Positions 14,127-20,961 of a DNA stretch of 20,961 nt are shown one piece after another (the stretch's first letter is position 1; every line of letters begins with the position of its first letter). Origin of the DNA: Bacteroidales bacterium (GTDB taxonomy: Bacteria; Bacteroidota; Bacteroidia; Bacteroidales; Bacteroidaceae); assembly GCA_004558865.1 (NCBI GenBank), contig SFCY01000029.1, forward strand, positions 1-20,961, in the 5' to 3' direction. The notes beneath the pieces are model-generated. The model worked only from the letters and a program-made list of their open reading frames with translations, did no database searches and was not told the origin of the DNA. Position numbers and translations under genes: made by a program.

Positions 14127-15260
14127 ATGAAAGTACATGAATATCAGGCAAAACAGTTTTTTGCCAATTATGGGGTGCCGGTAGACCACTGCATCCTTTG
14201 TCGTTCAGCAGCTGAAGCCGTTGAGGCTTACAAGAAATTGGGCGTGGACACTGCCGTAGTGAAGGCGCAGGTGCACACCGGAGGCCGCGGAAAGGCCGGC
14301 GGCGTGAAGCTGGCCCACAACGTGGAGGAGGTGGAGAAATATGCCGGACAGATTCTCGGCATGTCCATCAAGGGGTTCGTCGTGGACAGAATCCTCGTCA
14401 CCGAGGCCGCCCACATCGCCTCTGAGTATTACGTCAGCATCCTCATCGACCGCAAGACCAAGGAACCCATCATCATGATGAGCCGCGAGGGCGGAATGGA
14501 GATTGAGCAGGTGGCAAAGGAAGCCCCGGAGAAGATTGTAAAGGTGGCCATCGACCCCATCGTCGGACTGCCCGACTACAAGGCCCGCGAGGCCGCCTAC
14601 CACCTCTTCGACGACGTGAAGCTGGTGCGCCAGTGCGGAAGCATCCTTCAGAAACTCTATAGACTCTTCATGGAAAAGGACGCCTCGTTGGTGGAAATCA
14701 ACCCGCTCGTGCTGACCAAGGAAGGCACGCTGCGCGCCGTCGACGCCAAGATGACCTTCGACAACAACGCCCTGTTCCGCCATCCCGACGTGCAGGAACT
14801 CAACGAGCCCACACCGGAGGAGAAAGTGGAGCAGGACGCCAAGAGCAAGGGCTTCAGCTATGTCAACCTGGGCGGCAGCATCGGCTGCATGGTCAACGGC
14901 GCAGGACTGGCCATGGCCACGATGGACATGATCAAGCTCTACGGAGGCGACCCCGCCAACTTCCTCGACATCGGCGGAAGCTCCAACCCACAGAAGATTG
15001 TGGAGGCTATGAGGCTCCTCACCGCCGACAAGCACGTCAACGTGGTGCTCATCAACATCTTCGGCGGCATCACCCGCTGCGACGACGTGGCCAAGGGACT
15101 CATAGAGGCCTTCCAGGAAATCAAGACCGACATCCCCATCGTGATAAGACTCACCGGCACCAACGAGCAGGAAGGCCGTGAGATTCTCAAAGGCACCCAC
15201 TTCCATGTGGCCCACACCATGAGCGAGGCCGGGAAGATGGCAGTGGAACTGTCAAAATAA
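14127..15260 (+). CDS. sucC: Succinyl-CoA synthetase, beta subunit (ADP-forming type)
   Basis: This 377-residue ATP-grasp subunit pairs with SucD to interconvert succinyl-CoA and succinate with nucleotide phosphorylation; in Bacteroidales it serves the branched TCA and succinate/propionate pathways. The start MKVHEYQAKQFFANYGVPV and the nucleotide-binding KAQVHTGGRGKAGGVKLA (about 46-63) are conserved. So are the metal/nucleotide-site residues in LVEINPLVLT, the DAKMTFDNNALFRHP stretch, and the C-terminal CoA-ligase-like region (NLGGSIGCMVNGAGLAMATMD, FLDIGGSS, NIFGGITRCDDVAKG). Length is standard. The ATG at 14127 follows a consensus promoter, and sucD follows after 48 bases. Confidence 0.96.
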   Translation: MKVHEYQAKQFFANYGVPVDHCILCRSAAEAVEAYKKLGVDTAVVKAQVHTGGRGKAGGVKLAHNVEEVEKYAGQILGMSIKGFVVDRILVTEAAHIASEYYVSILIDRKTKEPIIMMSREGGMEIEQVAKEAPEKIVKVAIDPIVGLPDYKAREAAYHLFDDVKLVRQCGSILQKLYRLFMEKDASLVEINPLVLTKEGTLRAVDAKMTFDNNALFRHPDVQELNEPTPEEKVEQDAKSKGFSYVNLGGSIGCMVNGAGLAMATMDMIKLYGGDPANFLDIGGSSNPQKIVEAMRLLTADKHVNVVLINIFGGITRCDDVAKGLIEAFQEIKTDIPIVIRLTGTNEQEGREILKGTHFHVAHTMSEAGKMAVELSK

Positions 15261-15308
15261 CGCACCAAGGCAAACGAATGGTTTAACTTCAACTATCAAG
15301 AAACAATT

Positions 15309-16181
15309 ATGAGCGTATTAATCAATAAAGATACCCGTGTGATTGTTCAGGGCATCACGGGCCGCGACGGAAGTTTCCACGCAGCCAAAATGAAAGAATA
15401 TGGTACGAACGTGGTCGGCGGCACCACGCCCGGCAAGGGCGGACAGCAGGTGGACGGCATCCCCGTGTTCAACACGGTGAGGGAAGCCGTGGCGGCCACC
15501 AACGCCAACACCTCCATCATCTTTGTGCCAGCCCCCTTTGCCAAGGACGCCATGATGGAGGCCGCCGACGCCGGCATCAAGCTCATCGTGTGCATCACCG
15601 AGGGCGTGCCTGTGGTCGACGCTGTGGTGGCCCACAAGTTCATCCGCATGAAGGGAGCCAACTTGGTGGGACCCAACTGCCCGGGACTGATCTCGCCCGA
15701 GCTGAGCATGGTGGGTATCATGCCTACCAACATCTTCAAGAAGGGCCACACGGGCATCATCAGCCGCAGCGGCACACTGACCTACGAGGTGGTGCAGAAC
15801 CTGACGGCCGCTGGCATCGGCCAGTCCACGGCCATTGGTGTGGGCGGCGACCCCGTGGTGGGCCTCTATTTTGAGGACATGCTCCAGCTGTTCCAGGACG
15901 ATCCCGACACCGACAGCATTGTCATCATCGGCGAGATTGGCGGCGACGCTGAGGAGCGCGCCGCTGAATACATCAAGCAGCACGTGACGAAGCCCGTCGT
16001 GGCGTTCATCGACGGCCGCGAGGCGCCTCCGGGCAAGCAGATGGGCCACGCCGGCGCCATCATCACCACAAGCTCCGGCACTGCAGCAGAGAAGATGGCC
16101 GCCTTTGAGGCTGCCGGAGTGCCCGTGGCAATGGAGACTTGCGAGATTCCCAAGTTGCTGAAGGAGAAGATGGCAAAGTAA
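15309..16181 (+). CDS. sucD: Succinyl-CoA synthetase, alpha subunit
   Basis: The 290-residue CoA-binding subunit carries the phosphorylated histidine intermediate. Visible motifs: an N-terminal CoA-binding Rossmann fold (VIVQGITGRDGSFHA; GGTTPGKGG), GPNCPGLISP at about 121-130, and the active-site KQMGHAGAI with His247. The signature ISRSGTLTYEVV is at about 151-162. The length matches the family. It is the second gene of the sucCD operon and is followed by a strong terminator. Confidence 0.96.
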   Translation: MSVLINKDTRVIVQGITGRDGSFHAAKMKEYGTNVVGGTTPGKGGQQVDGIPVFNTVREAVAATNANTSIIFVPAPFAKDAMMEAADAGIKLIVCITEGVPVVDAVVAHKFIRMKGANLVGPNCPGLISPELSMVGIMPTNIFKKGHTGIISRSGTLTYEVVQNLTAAGIGQSTAIGVGGDPVVGLYFEDMLQLFQDDPDTDSIVIIGEIGGDAEERAAEYIKQHVTKPVVAFIDGREAPPGKQMGHAGAIITTSSGTAAEKMAAFEAAGVPVAMETCEIPKLLKEKMAK

Positions 16182-16202
16182 TCCCCCTACATACACCTAC
16201 AT

Positions 16203-16236
16203 CGCCGCAAAGCCAAAGCTTTGCGGCGTTTTTTTT
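16203..16236 (+). terminator. Intrinsic terminator of sucCD
   Basis: CGCCGCAAAG (16203-16212) pairs perfectly with CTTTGCGGCG (16219-16228) around a six-base loop, followed by eight T bases (16229-16236). Confidence 0.93.
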
Positions 16237-16254
16237 GCGTTAAACCGGTTCTAT

Positions 16255-16276
16255 GGATATTTTCCGTGGATTGGAT
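16255..16276. repeat. Partial copy of the palindromic element's arm
   Basis: These 22 bases (GGATATTTTCCGTGGATTGG plus AT) match 10629-10650, the inner part of the left terminal repeat of the 10613-10900 element, at 20 of 22 positions. They stand alone here, without the other arm, so this is a dispersed or residual copy. Confidence 0.55.
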
Positions 16277-16297
16277 TGCGCGGTGAGTTAGCCAACA

Positions 16298-16385
16298 AGT
16301 GTGGCAGTTGTCACACTACAATAGAACAGCTGTCACACAATTGTGTGACAACTGACACACAGCTGTGTGACAGCCGTCACACAAG
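16298..16385. repeat. Degenerate 11-bp repeat array with alternating TGTCACACA / TGTGTGACA units
   Basis: Eight consecutive 11-base units can be laid out from 16298. The five from 16331 to 16385 are the clearest: TGTCACACAAT, TGTGTGACAAC, TGACACACAGC, TGTGTGACAGC, CGTCACACAAG. Neighbouring units are near mirror images, so they build palindromes: TGTCACACAATTGTGTGACA (16331-16350, perfect 20 bp), CACACAGCTGTGTG (16356-16369, perfect) and 16364-16383 (18/20). The 11-bp spacing is close to one helical turn. It may be a multi-site protein-binding region upstream of the next gene or a simple dispersed satellite. The period is not a multiple of three, so it is not protein-driven. Confidence 0.75.
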
Positions 16386-16449
16386 TTATGCGAGCGACAA
16401 TATGCATTGGATGTACGGCATTGAGTACATCTTGGGGGCGATTGGGGTT

Positions 16450-16470
16450 CCCCTCCCTCTTAGGGAGGGG
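16450..16470. repeat. C/G-rich 9-bp hairpin and GGGTGGGTC repeat
   Basis: CCCCTCCCT (16450-16458) and AGGGAGGGG (16462-16470) form a perfect stem with a three-base loop. The following bases contain two copies of GGGTGGGTC. As far as I recall, similar CCCTCCC/GGGAGGGG sequences are common in Bacteroidetes intergenic DNA; no T-tract follows. Confidence 0.55.
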
Positions 16471-16548
16471 TTAGGGGTGGGTCCTTAGGTCAGGGTGGGT
16501 CTTTGTGATTTTTTCGTTCTCGCAGGACGGGAAATGGACAAAAACCAC

Positions 16549-16556
16549 TATCTTTG
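16549..16556 (+). promoter_or_regulatory. -7 box immediately before the small HExxH gene
   Basis: TATCTTTG ends only four bases before the ATG at 16561. If used with normal spacing, transcription would start at or very near the ATG, giving a leaderless message. No clear -33 TTTG is present. Confidence 0.45.
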
Positions 16557-16560
16557 CGGC

Positions 16561-16914
16561 ATGAGAATCATCCGCAACCGTTTTCTGCCGGCAAAAGGCT
16601 TCTTGGCCATCAACCTCTTCGGCTTTTGCTTCTGTCGCCGCGAGGCTGTCATCACGAGGCGCGTGCTCAACCATGAGGGCATCCACACAGCCCAGATGCG
16701 CGAGCTGCTCTACGTGGGCTTCTACCTCCTCTACGTCGTGGAATGGCTCTATCGCCTCATCCGCCTTCGCTCACGCCTCGACGCCTACATGACCATCAGT
16801 TTTGAGCGCGAGGCCTACGCCCACGACGCGGACTATGACTATCTGACGAAAAGAAGGCACTTCGCCTGGACGAAATGCCTTCATGCCGGTCAGAAGACCG
16901 GAACTGTAGAATAA
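16561..16914 (+). CDS. Small protein with HExxH motif (uncharacterised)
   Basis: This 117-residue protein starts MRIIRNRFLPAKGFLAINLF. It has a hydrophobic stretch near 12-24, a zincin-like HEGIH motif at 38-42, a second hydrophobic segment LLYVGFYLLYVVEWLYRLI (49-67), and a conserved-looking SFEREAYAHDADYDYL (80-95) whose glutamates could supply a third metal ligand. I recognise similar small proteins in other Bacteroidales but they have no assigned function; a membrane-associated metal-binding or peptidase-like role is inference. The ATG at 16561 is chosen over a GTG at 16495 because the conserved part begins there and a -7 box lies in the upstream extension. It ends 8 bases from the convergent lipoprotein gene with no terminator between them. 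Confidence 0.75.
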   Translation: MRIIRNRFLPAKGFLAINLFGFCFCRREAVITRRVLNHEGIHTAQMRELLYVGFYLLYVVEWLYRLIRLRSRLDAYMTISFEREAYAHDADYDYLTKRRHFAWTKCLHAGQKTGTVE

Positions 16915-16922
16915 GAACTCCT

Positions 16923-17576
16923 TTATTTGGCCATGTCGAATCCCACTCTCACGCCATCATAGTTCTTGCTGATGTCGCCGATGGTGGAGAGCGTGGTGTT
17001 GCCACTGATCGAAGCAAGCGTCTGCAGGAGGGTCAGCACTTTTTTCGACTCAAAGAGAATGCTGATGCCCGAGCCGTTGCGGGTGGCATATCCCGTGAGA
17101 TTGAGCAGCAGGCCCGAGAACTTCAACTGCTGCGTGCTCTCGTCGAAGCTCCAGTTGCCCGACCAGGCTCTGCCGTCGATCTTGGCGCTGAACGTGCCGT
17201 CTGCCTTGAAGGTGATGTAGGTGTTGCTCTTCGAGAATCCCAGCTTGGCGTATTCCTTAGACAACTTTTCCTCTATCTGTGTGGCCACCACCTCGCCTCC
17301 AGCCTTGGCCAGTGCGTTTTGGGAAGTGAAGGCGCATCCCGGGCCGTCGTATTTCCACGTTCCCACGAGGCTCGACTTGCCGAGCTTGTTCAGTCCGATT
17401 ACAGAACTGATGGCATTGGTGATGGTCTCCGTGTTGGTTGCAGCTCCCAAGATGCCGCCCAAGATATCGCCCGCACTGCTTGCAGTGGAACTGCCGTTAG
17501 ACGAAGTGGAGAGGGGCACTCCGCAACCTGTGAGCATGAGCAACATAGCTGCTGCATAAAGAACTGTCTTTCTCAT
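16923..17576 (-). CDS. DUF4923-like lipoprotein
   Basis: This 217-residue exported lipoprotein has the signal MRKTVLYAAAMLLMLTGC with a clear lipobox (LTGC, Cys18), then a Ser/Thr/Gly-rich linker. The folded part begins around residue 68 with LVGTWKYDGPGCAFTSQNALAKAGG and contains TYITFKADGTFSAKIDGRAWSGNWSFDESTQQLKFSG, the beta-rich, lipocalin-like pattern seen in the Bacteroidales DUF4923 family. Function is unknown; the location is probably the periplasm or outer membrane. The ATG at 17576 gives the signal peptide. It converges on the small HExxH gene with an 8-base gap. Confidence 0.82.
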   Translation of the reverse strand: MRKTVLYAAAMLLMLTGCGVPLSTSSNGSSTASSAGDILGGILGAATNTETITNAISSVIGLNKLGKSSLVGTWKYDGPGCAFTSQNALAKAGGEVVATQIEEKLSKEYAKLGFSKSNTYITFKADGTFSAKIDGRAWSGNWSFDESTQQLKFSGLLLNLTGYATRNGSGISILFESKKVLTLLQTLASISGNTTLSTIGDISKNYDGVRVGFDMAK

Positions 17577-17604
17577 ATCTTCATATTCTTTTCTATTTCA
17601 TCGG

Positions 17605-17612
17605 CAAAAGTA
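17605..17612 (-). promoter_or_regulatory. -7 box of the DUF4923-like gene
   Basis: CAAAAGTA reads TACTTTTG on the minus strand, fitting TAnnTTTG, 29 bases upstream of the ATG. The region beyond is A/T-rich without a clear -33 box. Confidence 0.4.
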
Positions 17613-17685
17613 CACATTTTCCTAAAAAAAGAACACATATTTCAGCAAAAAGGCAAAAAACATAAACCAATATATCGATGCAAAG

Positions 17686-18018
17686 ATGAAACAATGGTAA
17701 GAGGACAACCTGGGCATTCCGAGCGACACCTACGGACACACCTTCAAATGGTATGAAGAGAAAAACAGCGACAAGGTGGGTCGCACGGTATGGAGTCCAT
17801 TCCCGACTGAGACCGACTACTTCGGCGACAGTGGACAGCAGATGATGGTGAACTACAGAGTGAACGACATCGAGCAGTTGGTGAACGACCTGAGGGCCAA
17901 AGGGGTCACCATAGTGGACAAGATAGAAAACTATGAGGGAATAGGCAAGTTTGTGCATATCCTCAACGCTGAGGGCAACCGCGTAGAACTATGGGAGCCG
18001 GTGGAGGAACACGACTAA
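17686..18018 (+). pseudogene. VOC/glyoxalase-family protein, truncated with nonsense codon
   Basis: The frame reads MKQW, then a TAA (17698-17700), then EDNLGIPSDTYGHTFKWYEE, VGRTVWSPFPTETDYFG, MMVNYRVNDIEQLVNDLRAKGVTIVDKIENYEGIGKFVHILNAEGNRVELWEP up to the stop at 18018. Family members carry WY(E/K)xNLGIPSD here, so the TAA most simply replaces a Tyr codon (TAT or TAC). The usual N-terminal beta strand with the first metal-ligand His is also missing upstream. What remains includes the second half of the fold with the later metal-site glutamate in VELWEP. VOC proteins are small metal-dependent isomerases or lyases. A shortened product from an internal GTG (17776, 80 residues) could not form a complete active site. 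Its end overlaps the convergent tag gene by four bases. Confidence 0.82.
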
Positions 18019-18563
18019 GCCCGATGATGGAGATCGCACTCCGGCCCGTGGGCATTGATGATGCCTATGGACTGGAGCAGGGAATAGACGGTGGTGGAGC
18101 CAACAAACTTCATTCCACGCTTGCGCATGTCCTTCGACACCTCGTCGGAGAGGGGAGAGGTGGTGCGCTCAGTGTAAGCCTCATCTATGGTCTGCCCATC
18201 GGTGAAATGCCAGATGTAGTGGTCAAAGCTCCCCCACTCTTCCTGTATCTGCTTGAATACCTTGGAATTGTTGATGGCTGCGAGAATCTTCAGCCGATTG
18301 CGGACGATTCGCGCGTCGGCCATCAGGCGATCAACATCGGCCTCAACGAAAGCCGCCACCTTGTCTGCATCAAACTGGGCAAAGGCTTCGCGGAAGCTTT
18401 CCCGCTTGTTGAGGATGCACTCCCAGGACAGGCCTGCCTGAAAGCATTCCAAAACCACCATCTCATAGAGCCGGCGGTCGTCGTGCTGCGGTCGTCCCCA
18501 CTCCTCGTCGTGATAAATGACGTAGAGGGAATTGTCCAAATTGACCCACGAGCAGCGTCTCAT
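18015..18563 (-). CDS. tag: DNA-3-methyladenine glycosylase I
   Basis: This 182-residue base-excision repair enzyme removes 3-methyladenine from alkylated DNA. It starts MRRCSWV and shows the full family set. Zinc-site residues are Cys4, His18 (YHDEEWG), His172 and Cys176 (NAHGPECDLHH). Glu39 lies in the conserved LECFQAGLSW, and the helix-hairpin-helix-like region includes DARIVRNRLKILAAINN. The C-terminal signature KFVGSTTVYSLLQSIGIIN is at about 152-170. Length is typical. Its ATG overlaps the stop of the upstream PBP4-type gene (ATGA), so the two are translationally coupled. Confidence 0.95.
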   Translation of the reverse strand: MRRCSWVNLDNSLYVIYHDEEWGRPQHDDRRLYEMVVLECFQAGLSWECILNKRESFREAFAQFDADKVAAFVEADVDRLMADARIVRNRLKILAAINNSKVFKQIQEEWGSFDHYIWHFTDGQTIDEAYTERTTSPLSDEVSKDMRKRGMKFVGSTTVYSLLQSIGIINAHGPECDLHHRA

Positions 18564-19831
18564 CGCCTGCCTCCTTTCTTTTTACCAGCATTCACCATGG
18601 CGCGGCACAAGTCGCGCTGCAACACACGGGCATCCAACACCGACATGTCGCTGTCCATAATGGCAAAGGCCAACAAGTGGCCGTTGTCGGCTTGGCAATA
18701 GCCGGCCAGCGAACTGATGCCGTAGGGATGGGAGAGGGTTCCTGTCTTGGCGCGCACCTTGCCTCGCAGCTCGGGACTTGCCATCTCCGTGCGCAGAGTT
18801 CCGTCTACACCCGAAAGGGGCAGATTGTTCCAAAGCATGCGAAAGATGTCCTTGTGGGCATAGCCAAACTTCAATATCGTGGTGAGAGCCTCGGGCGAGA
18901 GATGGTTGTAGGTGCAGAGTCCACAGCCATCGTGCACCACAAGTTTCGGGTCGCGCTCGCCAAGCACGCTGCGCAGGAAGTGTACCTCGTATCTCACGCC
19001 CATGGCCGTGGGCTCTGCGTTGGGGTTCACCTTGTGGCCAATGGTATAGAGCAAGGAGGTGGCCTGTGTGTTGGAGCTGTTCTTCCACATGCGTCGGAGC
19101 ACGGGATGGAGCGGACGGCGGTAGCGCACCATCGCAAAGGAGCCCTTGGGCGTGCGCCCCAGCACGAGCTGGCTGTCCCTCACCTGGATGCCTCCCGAGC
19201 GCAGGGCTGCTGCAAAGGCCTTCTCCACCTTGGGCGCGCCCTTGTAGAGAATGCCGTAGCGGGAGAAGGAGAGGTCCCAGGGATACCAGTGCTGCTCACT
19301 CTTCACGGGGTCGGTAAGCACGAGGTCGAAAATCACCTTGCCGCTGACGGCCTTGATGTTGCGGCTCTTCATCATCTTCACCATCGTGGCCATGTCCTCG
19401 GGCGAAAGTTGTGGGTCGAGGCCACCCTTGAAAACCAAGTCGCCGCGGAGCGTGTCGTCCACCACCTTGCCATGGCGATAGATCTCGGTCTTCCACTGGT
19501 AGTTGGTGCCCAACAGATAGCAGCCGGCCACGCCGGAGAGCAATTTCATGCAGGATGCCGAAGGCTGCGCCTCCTTCTCGTTGAAACCGTAGACGGGCTT
19601 GCCAGCCGTGAGGTCGTAGACATAAAAGCCAAAGTGGCCTTTGGTGCGCGGCTTCTTGGCAAACCTGTCAAGCCTGCTCTGCAGGGCAGTGTCCACAGCC
19701 ACCTGTGTCCCACTGCCTGTTGCCATTTTCTTTTCGTCCTTATTGCCTCCACCGCAGCCCATTAGGGCCACAAAAGTGGCGGCCATCAGCATTCCCTTCA
19801 TCAGGGAACCGCCAAATATATTCTGTCTCAT
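18560..19831 (-). CDS. dacB: PBP4-type D-alanyl-D-alanine carboxypeptidase/endopeptidase (lipoprotein)
   Basis: This 423-residue class C penicillin-binding protein trims or cleaves peptidoglycan cross-links in the periplasm. Catalytic motifs: SxxK as SCMK (93-96, in PSASCMKLL), SxN as SSN (252-254, in KNSSNTQATSLL) and KTG (362-364, in AKTGTLSHPYG). DGCGLCTYNHLSPEAL and LPLSGVDGTLR are also family-typical. The N-terminus contains a lipoprotein signal ending FVALMGC (Cys26). The start could be the ATG at 19831 or at 19801 (MKGMLMAATF); I list the longer form. Compared with many members it lacks much of the extra inserted domain. It overlaps tag by four bases. Confidence 0.92.
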   Translation of the reverse strand: MRQNIFGGSLMKGMLMAATFVALMGCGGGNKDEKKMATGSGTQVAVDTALQSRLDRFAKKPRTKGHFGFYVYDLTAGKPVYGFNEKEAQPSASCMKLLSGVAGCYLLGTNYQWKTEIYRHGKVVDDTLRGDLVFKGGLDPQLSPEDMATMVKMMKSRNIKAVSGKVIFDLVLTDPVKSEQHWYPWDLSFSRYGILYKGAPKVEKAFAAALRSGGIQVRDSQLVLGRTPKGSFAMVRYRRPLHPVLRRMWKNSSNTQATSLLYTIGHKVNPNAEPTAMGVRYEVHFLRSVLGERDPKLVVHDGCGLCTYNHLSPEALTTILKFGYAHKDIFRMLWNNLPLSGVDGTLRTEMASPELRGKVRAKTGTLSHPYGISSLAGYCQADNGHLLAFAIMDSDMSVLDARVLQRDLCRAMVNAGKKKGGRR

Positions 19832-19882
19832 TTCCTATTCTTGGTTGATTGTCGGGAACTCACTCCCGCTGTTTATAGCTTG

Positions 19883-19922
19883 CAAAAGTAAGAAAAATAA
19901 ATCAGTTTCTCCTGCAAAAGTA
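19883..19922 (-). promoter_or_regulatory. Two tandem -7 boxes for the dacB-tag operon
   Basis: CAAAAGTA occurs at 19883-19890 and again at 19915-19922, each reading TACTTTTG on the minus strand. CAAA motifs 22-24 bases further out could be -33 boxes with slightly long spacers. Confidence 0.4.
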
Positions 19923-20061
19923 GACAAAATAATGGAGCATTGGCCAAAAACGGGCGATCCGGCGGACTCGCCCTCTTACGATGCTATTCGCGAACATGTA
20001 GTGAAATAGGATGGGACAGAAAAAAAAGACCGAAGCAGGGCGGATTGTAGGCTTAATTTTG

Positions 20062-20069
20062 TATATTTG
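20062..20069 (+). promoter_or_regulatory. -7 box of the nitroreductase gene
   Basis: TATATTTG matches TAnnTTTG 17 bases before the ATG at 20087, giving a very short leader. No TTTG lies at the standard upstream distance. Confidence 0.45.
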
Positions 20070-20086
20070 CACAAAAACAAACTACT

Positions 20087-20842
20087 ATGACATCCATAAA
20101 AGACAGAAGAACCATCCGTCAGTATTCGGACAAGGAAGTGAGTGAACAACTGCTCAACAGTCTGCTCGAAGAGGCTGAGCACACGCCGACCATGGAGAAC
20201 CTGCAGCTCTACAGCGTCATTGTGACACGGAGCGAAGAGGGCAAGAAGGCCCTCGCCCCAGTGCATTTCAACCAACCCATGGTCACCGGCGCGCAAGTGG
20301 TGCTGACCGTATGCGCCGACCTCCGCCGCGTCACCGCATGGGCCGCGAACCGCAAGGGAGAACCGGGGTTCGACAACTTCCTGAGCCTATGGAACGGAGC
20401 CACTGATGCCCTGCTCTTCACGCAGAGCTTCTGCAACTTGGCCGAGGAAAGAGGACTCGGCACCTGCTTCCTCGGCACGTCGGTCTATCAGCCCGAGAAG
20501 CTCATCGAGATGCTTCGCCTGCCCAAACTGGTCTTCCCCGTGGCCACCATCACCGTGGGCTGGCCGGCTGAAGAACCCGCACAGTCTGACAGGCTGCCAC
20601 TGCGTGCCATCCGCCACGACGAGCGCTTCGCCGACTACACGCCAGAGAAGATTGACGATTATTACAAGGAAAAGGAAAACTTGGAGGTGAACCGCCACTT
20701 TGTGGAAATCAACCATAAGGAGACGCTCGCCCAGGTGTTCACCGACATCCGCACGCGCAAGAGCGACAACGAGGCTCTCTCCGACGGACTGCTCAAGGCT
20801 CTCCGGGCTCAGGGATTCCTTAAGGCTGGTTCTATAAATTAG
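20087..20842 (+). CDS. Nitroreductase family protein (FMN-dependent, NfsA-like)
   Basis: This 251-residue flavin enzyme probably reduces nitro-compounds or quinones with NAD(P)H in the cytoplasm. The N-terminal RRTIRQYSDKEVSEQLLNSLLEEAEHTPTMENLQLYSVIV is the classical FMN-binding start (basic residues near 7-11, then the pattern with Thr/Asn residues contacting FMN). TDALLFTQSFCNLAEERGLGTCFLGTSVYQPEKLIEML and FPVATITVGWPAEEP follow as expected. The C-terminal tail (about 200-251) is longer than in short NfsB types, as in NfsA/Frp-like members. The ATG at 20087 follows a -7 box at 20062. Natural substrate is unknown. Confidence 0.9.
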   Translation: MTSIKDRRTIRQYSDKEVSEQLLNSLLEEAEHTPTMENLQLYSVIVTRSEEGKKALAPVHFNQPMVTGAQVVLTVCADLRRVTAWAANRKGEPGFDNFLSLWNGATDALLFTQSFCNLAEERGLGTCFLGTSVYQPEKLIEMLRLPKLVFPVATITVGWPAEEPAQSDRLPLRAIRHDERFADYTPEKIDDYYKEKENLEVNRHFVEINHKETLAQVFTDIRTRKSDNEALSDGLLKALRAQGFLKAGSIN

Positions 20843-20927
20843 GCTGATAGAATAATCGATATAGTGGAGTTGTCGTTTCGGTCGTCTTCTGCATCTATCG
20901 GTCTCAAAACGTCAAGTCTCATCGGTC

Positions 20928-20943
20928 GTGTAGCCCGCTACAC
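20928..20943. repeat. Short hairpin near the window end
   Basis: GTGTAG and CTACAC pair around CCCG. No T-tract follows within the window. Two copies of ATCGGTC lie just upstream. The 119 bases after the nitroreductase gene hold nothing else I can name. Confidence 0.35.
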
Positions 20944-20961
20944 TCCCTCTTCAACTTACGT

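Noticed and set aside
14205..15215. Long minus-strand frame opposite sucC
   Set aside because: It is a shadow frame produced by codon bias in sucC; the plus-strand protein is unambiguous.
16298..16385. CRISPR array
   Set aside because: Units are only 11 bases, alternate in orientation and have no unique spacers.
16495..16560. Upstream GTG start for the HExxH protein
   Set aside because: The extension contains the -7 box and repeat DNA, and family similarity begins at MRIIRNRF.
20928..20943. Terminator of the nitroreductase gene
   Set aside because: The stem is short, lies 85 bases downstream and has no T-tract.

Overview
The window looks like chromosomal DNA from a fairly GC-rich member of the Bacteroidales, most likely Prevotellaceae. 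Many genes are preceded by the Bacteroidetes sigma-ABfr -7 box TAnnTTTG, often with a TTTG-like -33 box about 19-23 bases upstream. The gene set fits too: PorQ of type IX secretion, a DUF4923-type lipoprotein, a Bacteroidetes-style TonB starting MEVKKS, periplasmic lipoprotein thioredoxin, and acyl-ACP thioesterase. No rRNA, tRNA, CRISPR array or complete insertion sequence is visible.

Region by region. 1-1778 is accessory DNA: the 3' part of an unrecognised gene, a REP-like hairpin, and a both-ends-truncated RHS core whose tail carries the promoter of the next gene. 1841-2626 is an acyl-ACP thioesterase. 2627-3121 is a 495-base convergent gap with an orphan minus-strand promoter, structured sequence and a T-tract hairpin (possible small RNA), then the strong cmk hairpin. 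3122-4772 (minus) is porQ-cmk. 4907-7439 (plus) is a tight operon of tonB, an isoprenyl diphosphate synthase and a TatD hydrolase, ended by a near-ideal bidirectional terminator. 7610-8577 (minus) holds a thioredoxin lipoprotein and a MarR-type regulator. 8869-10280 (minus) is an alanine/glycine:sodium symporter broken by a single-base frameshift near 9171.

10281-11108 is a large gene-free stretch. It holds the symporter promoter and a leader of about 245 bases, a 288-bp element with 33-bp terminal inverted repeats (31/33 identical) and nested hairpins, and a separate 25-bp imperfect stem. 11109-13805 (minus) is a UvrD/PcrA-type helicase with a DEDDh exonuclease domain inserted between helicase motifs IV and V. 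14127-16181 (plus) is sucCD with a classic promoter and terminator. 16182-16560 holds a third copy of part of the palindromic repeat, a degenerate 11-bp repeat array of alternating TGTCACACA/TGTGTGACA units, and a C/G-rich hairpin.

16561-20842 contains a small HExxH protein, a DUF4923-like lipoprotein, a VOC/glyoxalase pseudogene with an early nonsense codon, a PBP4-type carboxypeptidase overlapping tag (3-methyladenine glycosylase I), and a nitroreductase. Functionally this is ordinary housekeeping (lipid, isoprenoid and envelope metabolism, TCA cycle, DNA repair) separated by decayed and repeat-rich DNA. The most unusual items are the palindromic element at 10613-10900, the stem at 10916-11030, the 11-bp array at 16298-16385, the orphan unit at 2645-2969, and the helicase-exonuclease fusion.
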